Made by a program: the position numbers and the translations under genes | Notes under the pieces: generated by a model | Told to the model about the DNA's origin: nothing | What the model saw: the letters and a program-made list of their open reading frames with translations, nothing else | Database searches by the model: none | Shown: positions 22,310-33,360 of the stretch, piece after piece | Layout of the letters: each line of letters opens with the position of its first letter | Position numbering within the stretch: position 1 is the first letter of the stretch | Source of the DNA: Cercis canadensis | Lineage: Eukaryota > Streptophyta > Magnoliopsida > Fabales > Fabaceae | DNA length: 64,000 bases | Assembly: GCA_003255065.1 (NCBI GenBank) | Contig: QAOA01007382.1 | Coordinates: forward strand, 8,614-72,613 | Direction of reading: 5' to 3'

Positions 22310-23696
22310 TGTTGTGAGAAATCTTAACGCAAGTGTACGTTATCGTTTCCAAGTAATAAGATGAGATAGAGTTATCGTTCCCACGAGGACTAATGTATCA
22401 ACTACTGAAATTGGGTTAACCTTAATTTTATCTAATCAATCAATATGGAGAGATTTTCAAGAAACAACTAAAAATAGAATAAAAACAAGTAAACCAGAAA
22501 AATAGCAAATTAAACCAGAAAAAGTGATAGAATTATCAAGAGAGAAAAATATCTAGGACTTTTGATTTCACCATAGCTATTCTGATTTGCTATTCCTAAC
22601 TCATTAACCAAGAACAATCTTCCTAATTGCTAGCCAAGAACCCTAAATTATCTATTAGCCTTTCCCAAGGTCAAACAAAAGTATTTCTAAGTTATGAACC
22701 CACGATATTCCTATGTGAATTACGAACAACCTAGAAATTCACTTAATTCTATGGTTCTTTTTAAGTAGCTACACAGGCCATGGAGGTATATTCCTATCCT
22801 ACATGCAACCTATGTTCTTAATCTCTATGATCTTTAATTACAAATTACCTCCCAGTCTCATTGTAATTATCTAATCGACTAATTGATGATCAAACAATTA
22901 GAAGCATGAAGATTTGAGAAGAAGAAGACAATTAATAAAGGAGTTCTTGAATTAAAGAAATAGAAAATCACAAAATCATCCTAGCTAGGCTACATCATAG
23001 CCCTAGAAAGGAATTTAGTTCATAGCAAAAAGGAAGAACAAGGTAAAATTAAATCTCGACATGGTTCAAAGGGAAGAAAAATAAAAACTCTGAAGAGAAG
23101 CCCCAATCTTGTTGTGCCTTTCTCCAATCCTTGTTTTTACTCTCCTTCTTGCCTCCAAAAAGTCCAAAAAAGAATCCCCCAAATTATTCCTAAAAGTCTC
23201 TATTTATATCCCTAAGCAAAAGCCCTAAGGAAACATAAGAAAAAGGACACGTATTTAGAAATTTGGCACGGGCTCTGCGGCGCTGGAAAACGGGTGCTGG
23301 GTCTCTACTTGAAAATCCAATTTCTGCTGACTCTGGCGCTGCTCCTCTACCAAGAACACAAATTTTACAGCAAATGGGCGCTACGGCGCTGGATTTCGGG
23401 CGCTGCGGCGCTGGTCCTCTGTCCAGCATAGAGTTTTGAGCGCTGCAGCTCTGTATTTTAAGGGCTGCAGCCCTTGGTTGCTGTCCAACTTTTGCATTCT
23501 GATGTTCCAGGAGCTGCAGCTCTTGATTTTAAGGGCTGCAGCCCTTACTTTCTGTCCTAAATCATCATTTCTTCATTTTAAACCATGAAACCTATAATTT
23601 AACATAACCAACACATTAGATGACAATTAAACTCAATAAACAACCAAATAATTAAGTAAAAGATATCTAAAGAGTGGGTATGAAACCCAGTGAACA
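22310..23696 (-). repeat. 5' LTR of TR-GAG element
   Basis: 1,387 bp, reverse-strand start TGTTCACTGGG. Nearly identical to 16623-17985 apart from scattered substitutions and short indels in the GC-rich block (23265-23540), so the insertion is fairly recent. Confidence 0.9.
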
Positions 23697-23872
23697 ATAA
23701 TCATACACACTTTGACATAAAATAAACACAATAATACAATTAACTTCAAACATAAAAAAAAAAAAAGAAAGCCAATACAATATAACAAACTTCAAATGCT
23801 TCCTCCTTTATTTGAATATCTAAAACTAGTACTCAAACTCTCTTAATTGCCAACCATCCAATCTTGCAAAGC

Positions 23873-26743
23873 TTAAGTTATTGGCGTCACTTTTGCATCT
23901 TCATCTAACCATGCTAGTAGTAGAAATGGATAGTAAGACATGTTCCGGACAATTGGAATGGTTGATGGCGAGGGTAGCCAAAGGAGTATGTATATTGACA
24001 CAACCATGAAAACGAAGATGACACTTATGAGCAGAAAAATGGTCGCCAGCCAAGTGAGTTTGCATATAACAAGATAGACAGCAGCCAAGAAAGCCGCTGA
24101 TAGTGTGGTGAGAGTGATTCCCAGAAGTGGCATTGCAAATTTAAGTGCCAGATTCAACAAAGTGATATCTCCAAGACGAGCCATAAAGAGTATGATAGTA
24201 GCAATAAGGGCTCCATACATAGATATTGTGATGCTGATAATGTACAGTTGAAACATTCCCTTATTTAGTAGATTTGCCTGGCCACTTCCACTGCTGCCAC
24301 CGGGAAATTGAATACCAGCTGCAAATGTCACCGTCACTATAAGAGTGGAAACCACTATAAGAGTATCGATTCTATCTTTAAATAGTTCAGTGTTTGTGCC
24401 TTGCTCCTGGTATTTCCCCTTCAAAGAAGCTTCTTTACTTTCACTAGGGACCTCGTTAGAGCTTTCTACCTTGTTAACTCTACTTTGAGGATGTCTTCGC
24501 GGTGTTTTAGCTGATCTTAACGCAGACCAAGTTTGTCGCTGCAAAAACCCAAAGAAAACAAAATCTAGTTGTTCCAACTAATAAAACATAAATTCTATAT
24601 GTTAAAACAAAAAAGTAGCTAAATATAGCTAACGCATAACAATAAAGAGTATAACCTTTTTTTAGTCCTTAAAAAATACAGCCACTGACAAATTCATCCT
24701 TCAAAATTTTTTTGTGACAAATTGGTTCTTGAATTATTATTTCGCTGATAAATTAGTCATCCGGTAGGCATGTTCAGTGAAACGAAAAGGAGGACTTGAA
24801 TGAGAAAATGAGGACTTAAACATAGCTAGGCAAGATCAGTAAAAAAAAATTTAGGAAAAGGGTCTGCAAGGGTCCAGAACTTTTCTCATTAAAGTATCAG
24901 AGGACTAATTTGTCAAACAGAATAATAATTCAAGGACCAATTTGTCACTGAAAATTTTTAGAGGACGAATTTGTCAGTAGCTGCATTTTTCCAGGATTAA
25001 AAAAGGGTTTTACTCAACAATAAATTACATATTTATCTAAGTATTAATCACATTTGGCAACTAAACTATGATATAATCAAAAGTTTTAGCACCTAGAAAT
25101 TATTTTTCAGAAAAGACTCAAATCGTTTTTTTGAAATTAAGTTTGATGTATTGTTGTACGTATAGTACTAGTTACCTCTCGAAGAGTTGGATTTTCTTTC
25201 ATAGCGTCTGCAGCAACGTCAAGAGCTGTTTGTTTTCTTGCGTTAACCATAGTAAGATCAACCCTCTTGTCCCATGTTAGGGTATGAACAACTTTTGCGC
25301 GGAAAAAACGAGCAGCCAAGTGCAAGGGAGTATTTCCTTCCTCGTCTTTCTCATTTATCAAATTCTGAAGTTCAGGAACTTGGAGGATGTAGCTTACCAC
25401 ATTATGCTTTCCATTTTCTGCTGCAATGTGAAGAACATTTTGGCCCTTCCTGTTAAGCATCTCGTAGGGATCCAGACAATAACATAGCAACTTCTTAAAT
25501 ACTTCAACATGACCTTCATACGATGCTAGATGAAGAGGGTACAAGCCATATTTGGTTTCCATTAGGGTGCAAGAAGGACATATTTTTAGTATGGAACAAA
25601 CGCCATCAAGATAACCAAAATATGCAGCATAATGAAGTGGAAGCCATTCTTGATCATCCTGTAAATGTATCCATTCTGCTTTATGGTGCAGTATAATGTC
25701 TAGCATATCTGCCATATATATTGAATAAAACAACGATTATCAACCACGTAAGTCTCCACAAGTACATATAATGTTCGCTTTAATTAACTTGTTAAAATCT
25801 TGTCTAATTTTCGCTTTTGTTCTAAATTACGTATTGTGTGTGTGTGTGTTCTGCATGTGTCACAGGTACCAATAAATTACGTATTAAAATCTTTACACTT
25901 ACTTGGCTGATAATTTCTTGTTTGCCACCCACATTCACATCCAATCATGTGCTCATGTTATGTTAACAACCAATTAATATCAGACAAATTAAAATTTGGA
26001 ATGGGCAAAAATGTCATCAAGAGATCAGGATGCACATATATTGCAAATTTTCTTATGCATATGTGATTCATTGATGAAGAAGCAAGGCATGCTTGCAAAG
26101 CAGCAATCTGTATTTTAATAATAATAAGGGTAATTTTTATGGAACTTTCTTTAACTTTGGCCCATGTACACAAAACGCCTTGAGCTTTTTTAAAAAGTTG
26201 TAGTCAATACCCTAAACTATACATTTTGTGTACAAAATTCCTTTTGTCAATTTGACCTTTGGATTATGAACCAAAATGACATGTGTCAGTTATGCAATGT
26301 CATTCAAATATGATTTAATTAATTTAATCCCAAATTAATACTTATCTGGATCAATTAGGAGTAGAAGCTTAATGGAAAGTAAAAGTTATTCATGCAAATT
26401 AAGTGCTAATTAGAGATACAAGTGATTAAATAACATTTTAATGGCATTACAAGACCAGCACACGCAACTTTTGTTCAGACTAATAGTCAAAAGAATAGAA
26501 AGTCTTTTAAAGATTGAGTAAAACCCTTGTTTGGTCCTCGAAAGATAGGTTCGGTGACAGTTTAGTCCTCCAAAGATTTTTACGGACACTTTAGTCCTTG
26601 AAAGATTGGTCCGTCAGCCATTTTCGTCCTTCGCTTATGTCCGTTAATTGGACTTGACAGAAAAGGTCACGTGGCATGTTAAGTACTGACGTGGCCGTTA
26701 AATGCTGACGTGGCACCTTAAAAAAATTAAAAAAAGAATTCTC

Positions 26744-26794
<51 letters not shown>

Positions 26795-28940
26795 TTCTCA
26801 CTGCCACATGGTGTGTTTGACTGTCTGGTTTCTCGGATAGCACCGTAATGTTAAAGCATTCATTGAGCTGAAATTCTCATGCCTTGCTCAATTTTCTCTC
26901 TCATTCTCGATCAAGTTCTCACCTCAGTAATTAATCAAACTCAAATCGCTGCAGTGACGGATGCCATGTTTCGACCAAGGGATGATGAAGCTAAGGCTTC
27001 TGGGTCTACTTCATCTTCGAAAAAGGAGTGGAGTCCCTCAGATGCTGTAATATTCGTTGGGCTCAGTTTGGCACTTGGAATTGCTTGCAGGCATCTTTTG
27101 CGTGGTATCAGAGTGTCATATACGGTTGGTTGCCTTGCTAATTCTTGGCGATGCTCTTGGATCCATAGGTACGCATCTTCATCATTTTTGGCTTTCTGAA
27201 TTACAAAATATTGGATTATGAAGTTCTCTCTCTTTTCTTTGTTTTTTTTTGTTTTTGTTGTGGAGGGGGGGGGGTTTGCTGTTTCTTCTTGTTTATTTTG
27301 GTTTTAAATTTGTTATGTAAAAGGGCTAAAGAGGTCCTTCTTCTGGCATTTGTGGGAAGTTTACTTATAAAATGTGCAGTCTCAAACTTCAGTCTTTAGA
27401 TGCCAACAAATCTAATTCATAAGGACCTGACCTTCGAAGTTCTAATCAAGAACTAATGAATAGATGACATGGAGCCAATTTAAAGGGAGATGGCAGGGCA
27501 TTCATCACACCAAGTGCTTCCGGTGATGGATCTGTCATCGTAGCCTTGCGGTTGCAAACAAAGTGCATAGAAGCTTTTAAGAAGTTCTGCTATGAGGATA
27601 TTCTTCTCATACCAAAAGATCCAGTGGAGCCATCATACCTATTTGACCCATGGAGCCAGCCCAAATTAAGAGAGAGAGAGAGAGAGATATGGCAGAGAGA
27701 GAAAGATATTGCCAGAGAAAGAGAAAGATGAGAGAGAGAGAGAGAGAGAGAGATAGATGAGAGATAAGAGAGAATTTTTTTTTTAAGTTTTTTAAGGTGT
27801 CACGTCAGCATTTAACGGCCATGTCAGCACTTAACGTGCCACGTGGCCTTTTCTGTTAAGTCCAATTAATGGACATAAGCGGAGGATGAAAATGGCTGAC
27901 AAAACAATCTTCCAAGGACTAAAGTGTTGGTAAAAATCTTTGGAGGACTAAACTGTCACCGAACCTATCTTTCGAGGACCAAATAGGGGTTTTACTCTTT
28001 AAAGATTAGTGTGTTGACTTCACCTTTTCTAAACATAAATAGTTTTATGCACATGCGTCAAAGTTAAGAGAAGTTCTATATAATCTACTAATAAGGGGTG
28101 ATTTCGGCAGTTACCTAAATCCCGTTTGACAATTGCGGGAAGAAGAGGTGATTTCCCTGTAGGAATATGGTCCTGGCATTTTTCCAAAAGTTGTTCAACA
28201 AGTCTCTTGTAGCCAAATTCAATGGCCAAGTACAATGGTGACTTTCCATCCTTGTTTACTGTCAACGACACTTCATGTCCATAAACATAATCGTCTGATA
28301 AATAAAACGGTTGGCCATCTTCCTTGTCTTTTATTGTTATGGGTGAAGCAAGAGCTTCGAAAATGGCAGCCCCCTTCTGGCCACCACTGATCAAGGCTTC
28401 GTGGAAGATAGTATTTCCCTGCTTATTTGGTTTCGTCAGTATGATGCTAATGACGCTTCTGCGGATGGGTTCCTCAGCTGTCTTCTCATCATGCAAATAC
28501 TGAACATAAACTGCCAACAGCGTTTGCAGCGTAGAGATTTGTCCAGCCCTAGCAGCAACATGAGTTGCAATGTCTTCGTTCGAGTTTTTGGAGTTGAACC
28601 ACTCTTCTTTGTCACATTCAGCTATCTTCTCTACCACTTCATTGATCCCGTATCTAGCTGCGATGTGCAGAGCAGTGTTTCCAAAGAGGGTCTTGGTCGC
28701 TTTAATACCATTGACATTCAAGTTCCTAGAGTCGCACTTGCCTTTTCCTAAACAATATGCATAGCTTAGCAAATTATAAGCTTGGTTAACTTCATGTTCT
28801 AGCACGCTCTCAGTGTTCTTGGGAATGTTCCCCTCTGGTGGAGCTACAGTTTCTTCTCTCTCGGCTGCTATTAAAGCTGCCTGATCATCTATTTTCTTTT
28901 CCAAATCTATCATGGATGCTCTACTTGTCCCATCAGCCAT
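23873..28940 (-). CDS. Ankyrin-repeat/PGG-domain membrane protein, 3 exons, 674 aa
   Basis: Exons on the reverse strand: 28940-28115 (826 nt), 25708-25176 (533 nt), 24538-23873 (666 nt with stop). Donors read TTTAG/GTAA and CGAGAG/GTAAC; acceptors read ATGGCAG and TTTTTGCAG. The phases join exactly: 2,025 nt, 674 aa. Ankyrin motifs lie at about residues 85, 120, 170, 233, 297, 331, 366, 403 and 437 (e.g. NTALHIAARYG, LPLHYAAYFGYLDG, NVLHIAAENGKHN). The PGG domain begins at about residue 509 (IDTLIVVSTLIVTVTFAAGI, then QFPGG) and is followed by about three further hydrophobic segments, giving four membrane spans. This is the architecture of the ACD6/ITN1 family, membrane proteins linked to salicylic-acid defence, ROS and salt responses; substrate and partners here are unknown. 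Introns 1 and 2 each carry a Mutator-like insertion. Start chosen at MADGTSRASM, the first Met of the open frame. Confidence 0.88.
24647..25015. mobile_element. Mutator-like MITE in intron 2 of the ankyrin gene
   Basis: 369 bp, flanked by a perfect 9-bp target duplication AACAATAAA (24638-24646, 25016-25024). The termini GAGTATAACC.. and, reversed, GAGTAAAACCC.. extend into inverted repeats of about 115 bp (ctgacaaattcatcctt..., caaattggttcttgaatta...). No coding content. The 9-bp duplication and long TIRs identify a non-autonomous MULE. It shares its terminal bases with the Pack-MULE in intron 1, so both may use related transposases. Confidence 0.88.
26879..27199 (+). pseudogene. SOS1 (plasma-membrane Na+/H+ antiporter) first-exon fragment in Pack-MULE
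   Basis: The frame contains DAMFRPRDDEAKASGSTSSS and then WSPSDAVIFVGLSLALGIAC RHLLRG. This matches the N-terminus of plant SOS1/NHX7, where a variable Ser-rich leader precedes the first membrane helix. After YTV a one-base shift moves the continuation VALLILGDALGSIG to the next frame, ending at CCATAG/GTACGC, which looks like the original exon 1 donor. Intron-like T-rich DNA follows, so genomic DNA was captured, not cDNA. The rest of the antiporter (about 1,100 residues) is missing, so no transport function is possible. The fragment is antisense to the ankyrin pre-mRNA. Confidence 0.85.
27541..27728 (+). other. Second open segment in Pack-MULE, unrecognised
   Basis: A frame reading LRLQTKCIEAFKKFCYEDIL, LIPKDPVEPSYLFDPW, before it enters the GA-rich inner TIR edge. 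It is protein-like in composition and may be a captured exon from a second host gene. I cannot assign the family. No start context or splice site is decisive. Confidence 0.35.
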
Positions 28941-29732
28941 TATGAATATTGCACGAAAAGCACAAAAAAGATGTTATGCACCAGATACAACACATAAAGC
29001 TCAACAAAAGCAATTAATATATTCATATGGGACGTGTAAAGAGATAAAGAAGATACAGATTCAGTTAGAAATTCATAAATGAATCAGACTAAGAAAAAAA
29101 AAACTCTCATGATCATAACCACTTTTCCCATTCTCTCATACCGAGCATTGTTCTGCTTCCCCTCCTCTCCTCACCCAGAAACGGAAAAATGAAACCACTT
29201 AACATGTGACTCTTCCTAATACAAATTAACTGAAATTGTTCTTTTGGGCAAATGAATACTCTTAAAGGCTATTGACTTCACAAAATCTCTTTCAACATGA
29301 AAAACAGAAAAAATATATATTAAAGCTACACATCCAAAACAAAAGAGGCCTCAGAAAGGTTCTGTATTATCAAATACCAATTGAATAACAATTACAACAA
29401 AATAGATGCCAAGTAAGGGAAGAGCTCTTGGGTTCAAAACTAATTAAAATCTTTACAAGTGATTATTTGATTCAATTTCATTTCTTAATGTGCAGACTAC
29501 ATGTCACATAACATTACTATATCAACTTGTAAAAAAGAAATCAATAAAAAGCAATATACCAAGCATAATGCCTCTCTAATAATTTCTCAGAGCTCAACAA
29601 ATTTTTAACCATGTGGGAGAAAGATAACTAACTACTACCTTATTCAACTACATACAAATACAAATATTAAGATAGCAACAATTATATTAATGATAATAGA
29701 ATATGAATTTTTATATATGCCAACAATTACTA
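28941..29732. other. Upstream region of the ankyrin gene
   Basis: About 800 bp between the start codon and the next mobile element. AT-rich; it presumably holds promoter and 5' UTR, but no convincing TATA or initiator placement can be fixed by eye. No other gene seen. Confidence 0.4.
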
Positions 29733-30142
29733 GAGCTTATAGGATCAGGATCCTCTCCTTTTAGGGAGGTAAATGACAATGCATGTTCATTAAACTCATC
29801 CCTACATTTTTATAAAAGGAACATCCATGATGTAGATATTGCCATGTCACTGTAACTAATGCTCCCCGTTTCACTAAGACACAAACTTTCACTTGGTTTA
29901 AGTTTTCCCTCTTTCCCATTAGGCATCGTTGTCCCTGTTCTGGTCTGATACCATGGCTGGTCCTCGTCTTCTACAGATTATGGCCAGGGAAATTGATCAA
30001 TTCTTATAATTGATCAAAGATGCCCAAGTTTATGAGCGTTTGCTCAAGCTCAATATATAATACTTATACTCATTTTTTAGAGCTTGTTATTGGAACAATC
30101 GATGAACAACAAGTCTGTGATTTTACTTTTTGGTTATCTTAC

Positions 30143-31330
30143 ATTTTGAGTTTTGTTGAAGGATCTCCGGTCATATGCCTTGAGCAGCCACTGTCTAGAT
30201 ACCAACAGTTGGTTTTGGCTTGATAGCAAGCCTACAAGAAAATCATAGAGATTTAGGTTCTCAAACTTCTTTGGATCCTTTCATGTTAGCAACAAATGTG
30301 CCTTAGGCAGCTACACCATTTTTCTTGCAGCTCATAATTTTTTTGTAGGAACAAGTCTTTTGGGAATGACCTACGTGACCACAGTAAAAGAAAATTCCCT
30401 TAGTGAAAGAATGTGAAGCAGAGGCTTTGACAAAAGAGTTTTGGAATGTCTTTGAAGAACTAGGTTGAGAGTAACCTAAACCAGTTCTGTCATATCCTTC
30501 TCTTTGCTTTCCTAAGAGGGAATTCAAATTATCTCTTCCTTGAACAAACTTAGCCAAGTCTCTAGATAATTCATTTACTTTTCGTTTTAGCTTGTTATTT
30601 TCATTCATGATAGAGGAAGTAAAGCAATTTTCCTTTTCAAGAATATCATTCTGATGCTGAAGAATTTTAAGTTTATCAACTAAGGCAAAATTATCTTTCT
30701 TAAGTTCTTTAATCACATTAATCTGATCTTTTATGATTTTCTTGAGGGCAATATTTTTTGCTAGTCTTTTCTCATAATCAAAAGACAAATCATCAAAAGC
30801 ATGACTCAGTTCATCATAAGTAAGAAGTACTTCAAGATCTAGTTCTGTTACCTCACGTAGACACCAGAACTTTCTTCTATTTCAATAAAATTCAAATTGT
30901 CATCCTCAACTAATTCTTCACTATTTGTCTTTTTGCACTCATAACATATGATGGGCTCCTTGTGGCTTTCTTTGACATAACTTGTTCCTTCGTGAATGGC
31001 AGCAAGTATATCCCACATCTCCTTTGCAGTATTGCAAGAAGCAATGTTTTCATATTCCTTTGCAGATACAGCACACACAATGTTGTACCTAGCTTTAGAA
31101 TTGAGAGTGAATCTGAGCTTATCTTCAGCAGTGAACTCATGTTCTTCTTTTAGAACAGTAGCTCCATTCACTATTTTGGTAGGAGGTGTGAGACCATTTC
31201 TGACTATTTGCCAAACTTCATAGTCAATTGACTCAAGATACATCTCCATGCGATGCTTCCAGTAAGGATAATTTTCTCCATTGAAGAATGGAGGTTTGTG
31301 AGAAGAATATGATTCATTTTGGTTGTTCAT
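30143..31330 (-). pseudogene. Truncated Sirevirus-like Copia gag and start of pol
   Basis: The start codon at 31328-31330 opens a Copia gag (UBN2-type) with NGENYPYWKHRMEMYLESID and EYENIASCNTAKEMWDILAA. An internal deletion then jumps to CYECKKTN, a partial zinc knuckle. The frame 30303-30788 continues the coiled-coil-like C-terminal gag (KRKVNELSRDLAKFVQGRDN) and ends near a knuckle CGHVGHSQKTC. The pol start near 30165-30230 matches the corresponding part of the larger element (about 52145-52210), then breaks off at 30143. Protease, integrase, RT and 3' LTR are absent. Confidence 0.8.
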
Positions 31331-31416
31331 GGTACCTGCAACAGAATAACCCAGATCTTTAGCTCTTGGTTAGTTAGACTAGAAAAGATAAGATGAGCAC
31401 AAACTCTGATACCAAT

Positions 31417-32553
31417 TGAAGGTTGCAGGATCTATTCCTAGAGGAGGTGAATAGAAATTTTAAAAATTAATTGCAAAAAGCATATCTTGTATAGATTAAT
31501 TCAATAACAGATCTAATTAAGAACTAGTTCTTTAAGCTTGAGAACTAGTTTTTTGATAAATTCCATATTTGAACACAGAGAAATAACTTAATAAACCATT
31601 AAAGGCAGAGCAGAAGTTAATCAAGAAAAACGTGAATTCATTGAATGAGAAAGTAAAGCAGATATTCTCATAAATAAGAGATAAGGAGAAAAGAGATTTG
31701 CAAGAGTCTTTATAGTGATTCGGCAGAAAAATGCCTACATCTACTTCTCCCAATACTTGTGGTTCCACTATACTTCAAAATTATTTTTCCAAGCTTCTTC
31801 AATCTTTTCAACCATGGTTCTCTTTTTCAACCTAACCATGAACTCACACTTTAACTCATTAGAGATTACTCTCATGGATTTCTCCCATAAAAATTCATAT
31901 GCAAAACCCAATTTATCAATGTAGCCCCATTGAAGAAACTCTCTTACCGAGTAGATAATGCAATGAAGATTTTTACTACGGAGAGAGAGAACTAGAGAGA
32001 AGAAGATACAAAAATAAGCTCTTAAGAAAACCTTTCTACTCTCTCAATTTTTCATTCTCACTTTTCTGCATCAGTGAACTCTCGGTTCTCTCCCTTGATA
32101 TTTTCTATGGAGAGCACGTGAAGGACTATATGAAGGGCTATGTGAAAAACCACCTACTAACTTGACAGTTGTCCCATTGTGCTCCATTCATTATCTCTTT
32201 TGTCCTTTTGTAAGATAAAACAAAGATAATATCCCTTGAATCATAAATCTTACAACGGTCACCTCAAGAGAAAATTTTCTATCTCAACCAAGGCAATTTC
32301 TTGGAGTGACTAGGAAGGACTGAAGTCAACTAGAGTCTTCGAAAAGCTTGTCCACATCAGCAGGCTTAGAAATTTATTTTCCAAAAGAATTAAATCATTG
32401 AAGCAAGAACTAGTTCTTAAGAATAGACAGAACTAGTTCTTAAGGCTTCTTTCTAACCTGTTCTAAATAAGAGCTTAGACAAGAAACATAGGTTAGTAGC
32501 ACAGAGACATTTTGTTATCATCAAAACAAGACTAGAGAATTGTGAAGCTAACA
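31417..32553 (-). repeat. 5' LTR of truncated Sirevirus-like Copia
   Basis: 1,137 bp. The reverse-strand start is TGTTAGCTTCACAATTC and the end is AACCTTCA, followed three bases on by the initiator-tRNA-Met primer site TGGTATCAGAG (plus coordinates 31404-31414). Related to the LTRs at 43662-44739 and 54048-55185, but clearly diverged. Confidence 0.85.
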
Positions 32554-33360
32554 TTTTTTAGAGCTTGTTATTGGAACAATCGATGAACAACAAGTTTGTG
32601 ATTTTACTTTTTGGTTATCTTACTGCCTCTACGACCTTGTGTTGTTAACTTTCCTTATGCTCTATTTTTCCATTTAATTATTAAAGGACAAGATAAGTTT
32701 GTATCAAGGTTCAGGGCATAGCCAGTTGATTGCTCTTCTGCAAATTTATATGCCAAAGAAATGGTACCATTGATGAGGTCCAGGAGACATATATAGTATG
32801 AGTCAAATTGTTTCCACTTTTGCAATTACAATTTTAGTAATTTCTGGCACAAGAGACCAATTAAGAATAAGGAGAATATCCAGATTAATTCACCAAAAAA
32901 GCAAAAAAGCCTATGCCATAATCATGTTACAACTCACAAACCTTACTTGAATTACTGTCATAAGGCAAAGAAGACATTCTATTCTTTGTTGAGTACCGTA
33001 GTTGTATAAGAATCGGGAGGAGGAAATGGAGATGTAATCCATTCTAGGTTGAATATGAAATTCACACCAAATGAGGGGCCGCAAATGAACGCAAAAGAAA
33101 CGGAGAGATGGCGGGGGGTTTTGTTAGTAAGTGATGCTTCAGCAACCGCACTAGACGGAGGGTGACGATGGCTCATGAGAAAGAAGACAACCAAAAAGAG
33201 GAAAAAAATAGTTAATGAAATGGTGAGCTGGAGCTGCTGTGGCACTATCTAGTATCTACACCAAAGATGTGCATTTTATAAAAATGTAGGGCTGAGATTT
33301 AATGAGCATGACAATGTCATGTTACCCCCAAAAAGGAAAGGATCCTGATCTGAGCTTTTA

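Larger units (their letters stand above)
16623..23696 (-). mobile_element. Non-autonomous Gypsy (Athila-like) retrotransposon with gag-protease only
   Basis: Complete structure on the reverse strand: 5' LTR 22310-23696, PBS 22286-22303, broken gag, protease-like region 19782-20999, PPT just right of 17985, 3' LTR 16623-17985. A perfect 5-bp target duplication ATAAT flanks it (16618-16622, 23697-23701). The interior is only 4.3 kb, and no reverse transcriptase, RNase H or integrase is visible between the protease and the 3' LTR, where about 1.8 kb is non-coding. This matches TR-GAG elements, known non-autonomous elements that keep gag. The GAGGACAAGCAA motif before the PPT and the TGGCGCCGTTGCTGGGGA primer site are typical of Athila-related Gypsy lineages. 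The insertion lies about 175 bp past the stop codon of the ankyrin gene. Confidence 0.9.
26516..27997. mobile_element. Pack-MULE in intron 1 of the ankyrin gene
   Basis: 1,482 bp, flanked by a perfect 10-bp target duplication TTTAAAGATT (26506-26515, 27998-28007). Terminal inverted repeats of about 240 bp begin GAGTAAAACCC and run into (TC)n/(GA)n tracts at 26749-26791 and about 27668-27770. The TIRs differ at about 20 positions by eye. No transposase is present. The core carries host-gene pieces, notably a 5' fragment of SOS1 (26967-27171) and an unidentified open segment (about 27541-27665). It lies wholly within intron 1, so it need not disturb the host protein. Confidence 0.9.
30071..32623. 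repeat. 72-bp direct repeats flanking the truncated Copia
   Basis: 30071-30142 and 32552-32623 are 72-bp direct repeats (cattttttagagcttgttat... ggttatcttac) with one mismatch. They bracket the Copia fragment. The right copy overlaps the LTR end by two bases, and the left copy abuts the broken pol end. Far longer than the 5-bp duplication made by integrase. Confidence 0.9.
29742..33351. mobile_element. 3.6 kb TIR element (Mutator-like?), interrupted by truncated Copia
   Basis: The left end GGATCAGGATCCTCTCC and the reverse complement of the right end (AGATCAGGATCCTTTCC) continue as inverted repeats of about 100 bp, both containing 'ccctacatttttataaaa' and 'gtagatat/gtagata'. Flanking 9-mers GAGCTTATA (29733-29741) and GAGCTTTTA (33352-33360) differ by one base, fitting a Mutator-type target duplication. 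About 1.1 kb of its own interior remains (29846-30142, 32624-33250), with no transposase or recognised gene. A Copia fragment with LTR (30143-32553) was inserted later. Confidence 0.7.

Noticed and set aside
26879..27199. A working small SOS1-like gene
   Set aside because: Only the first-exon part is present, with a frame break after the first helix and Pack-MULE ends around it.
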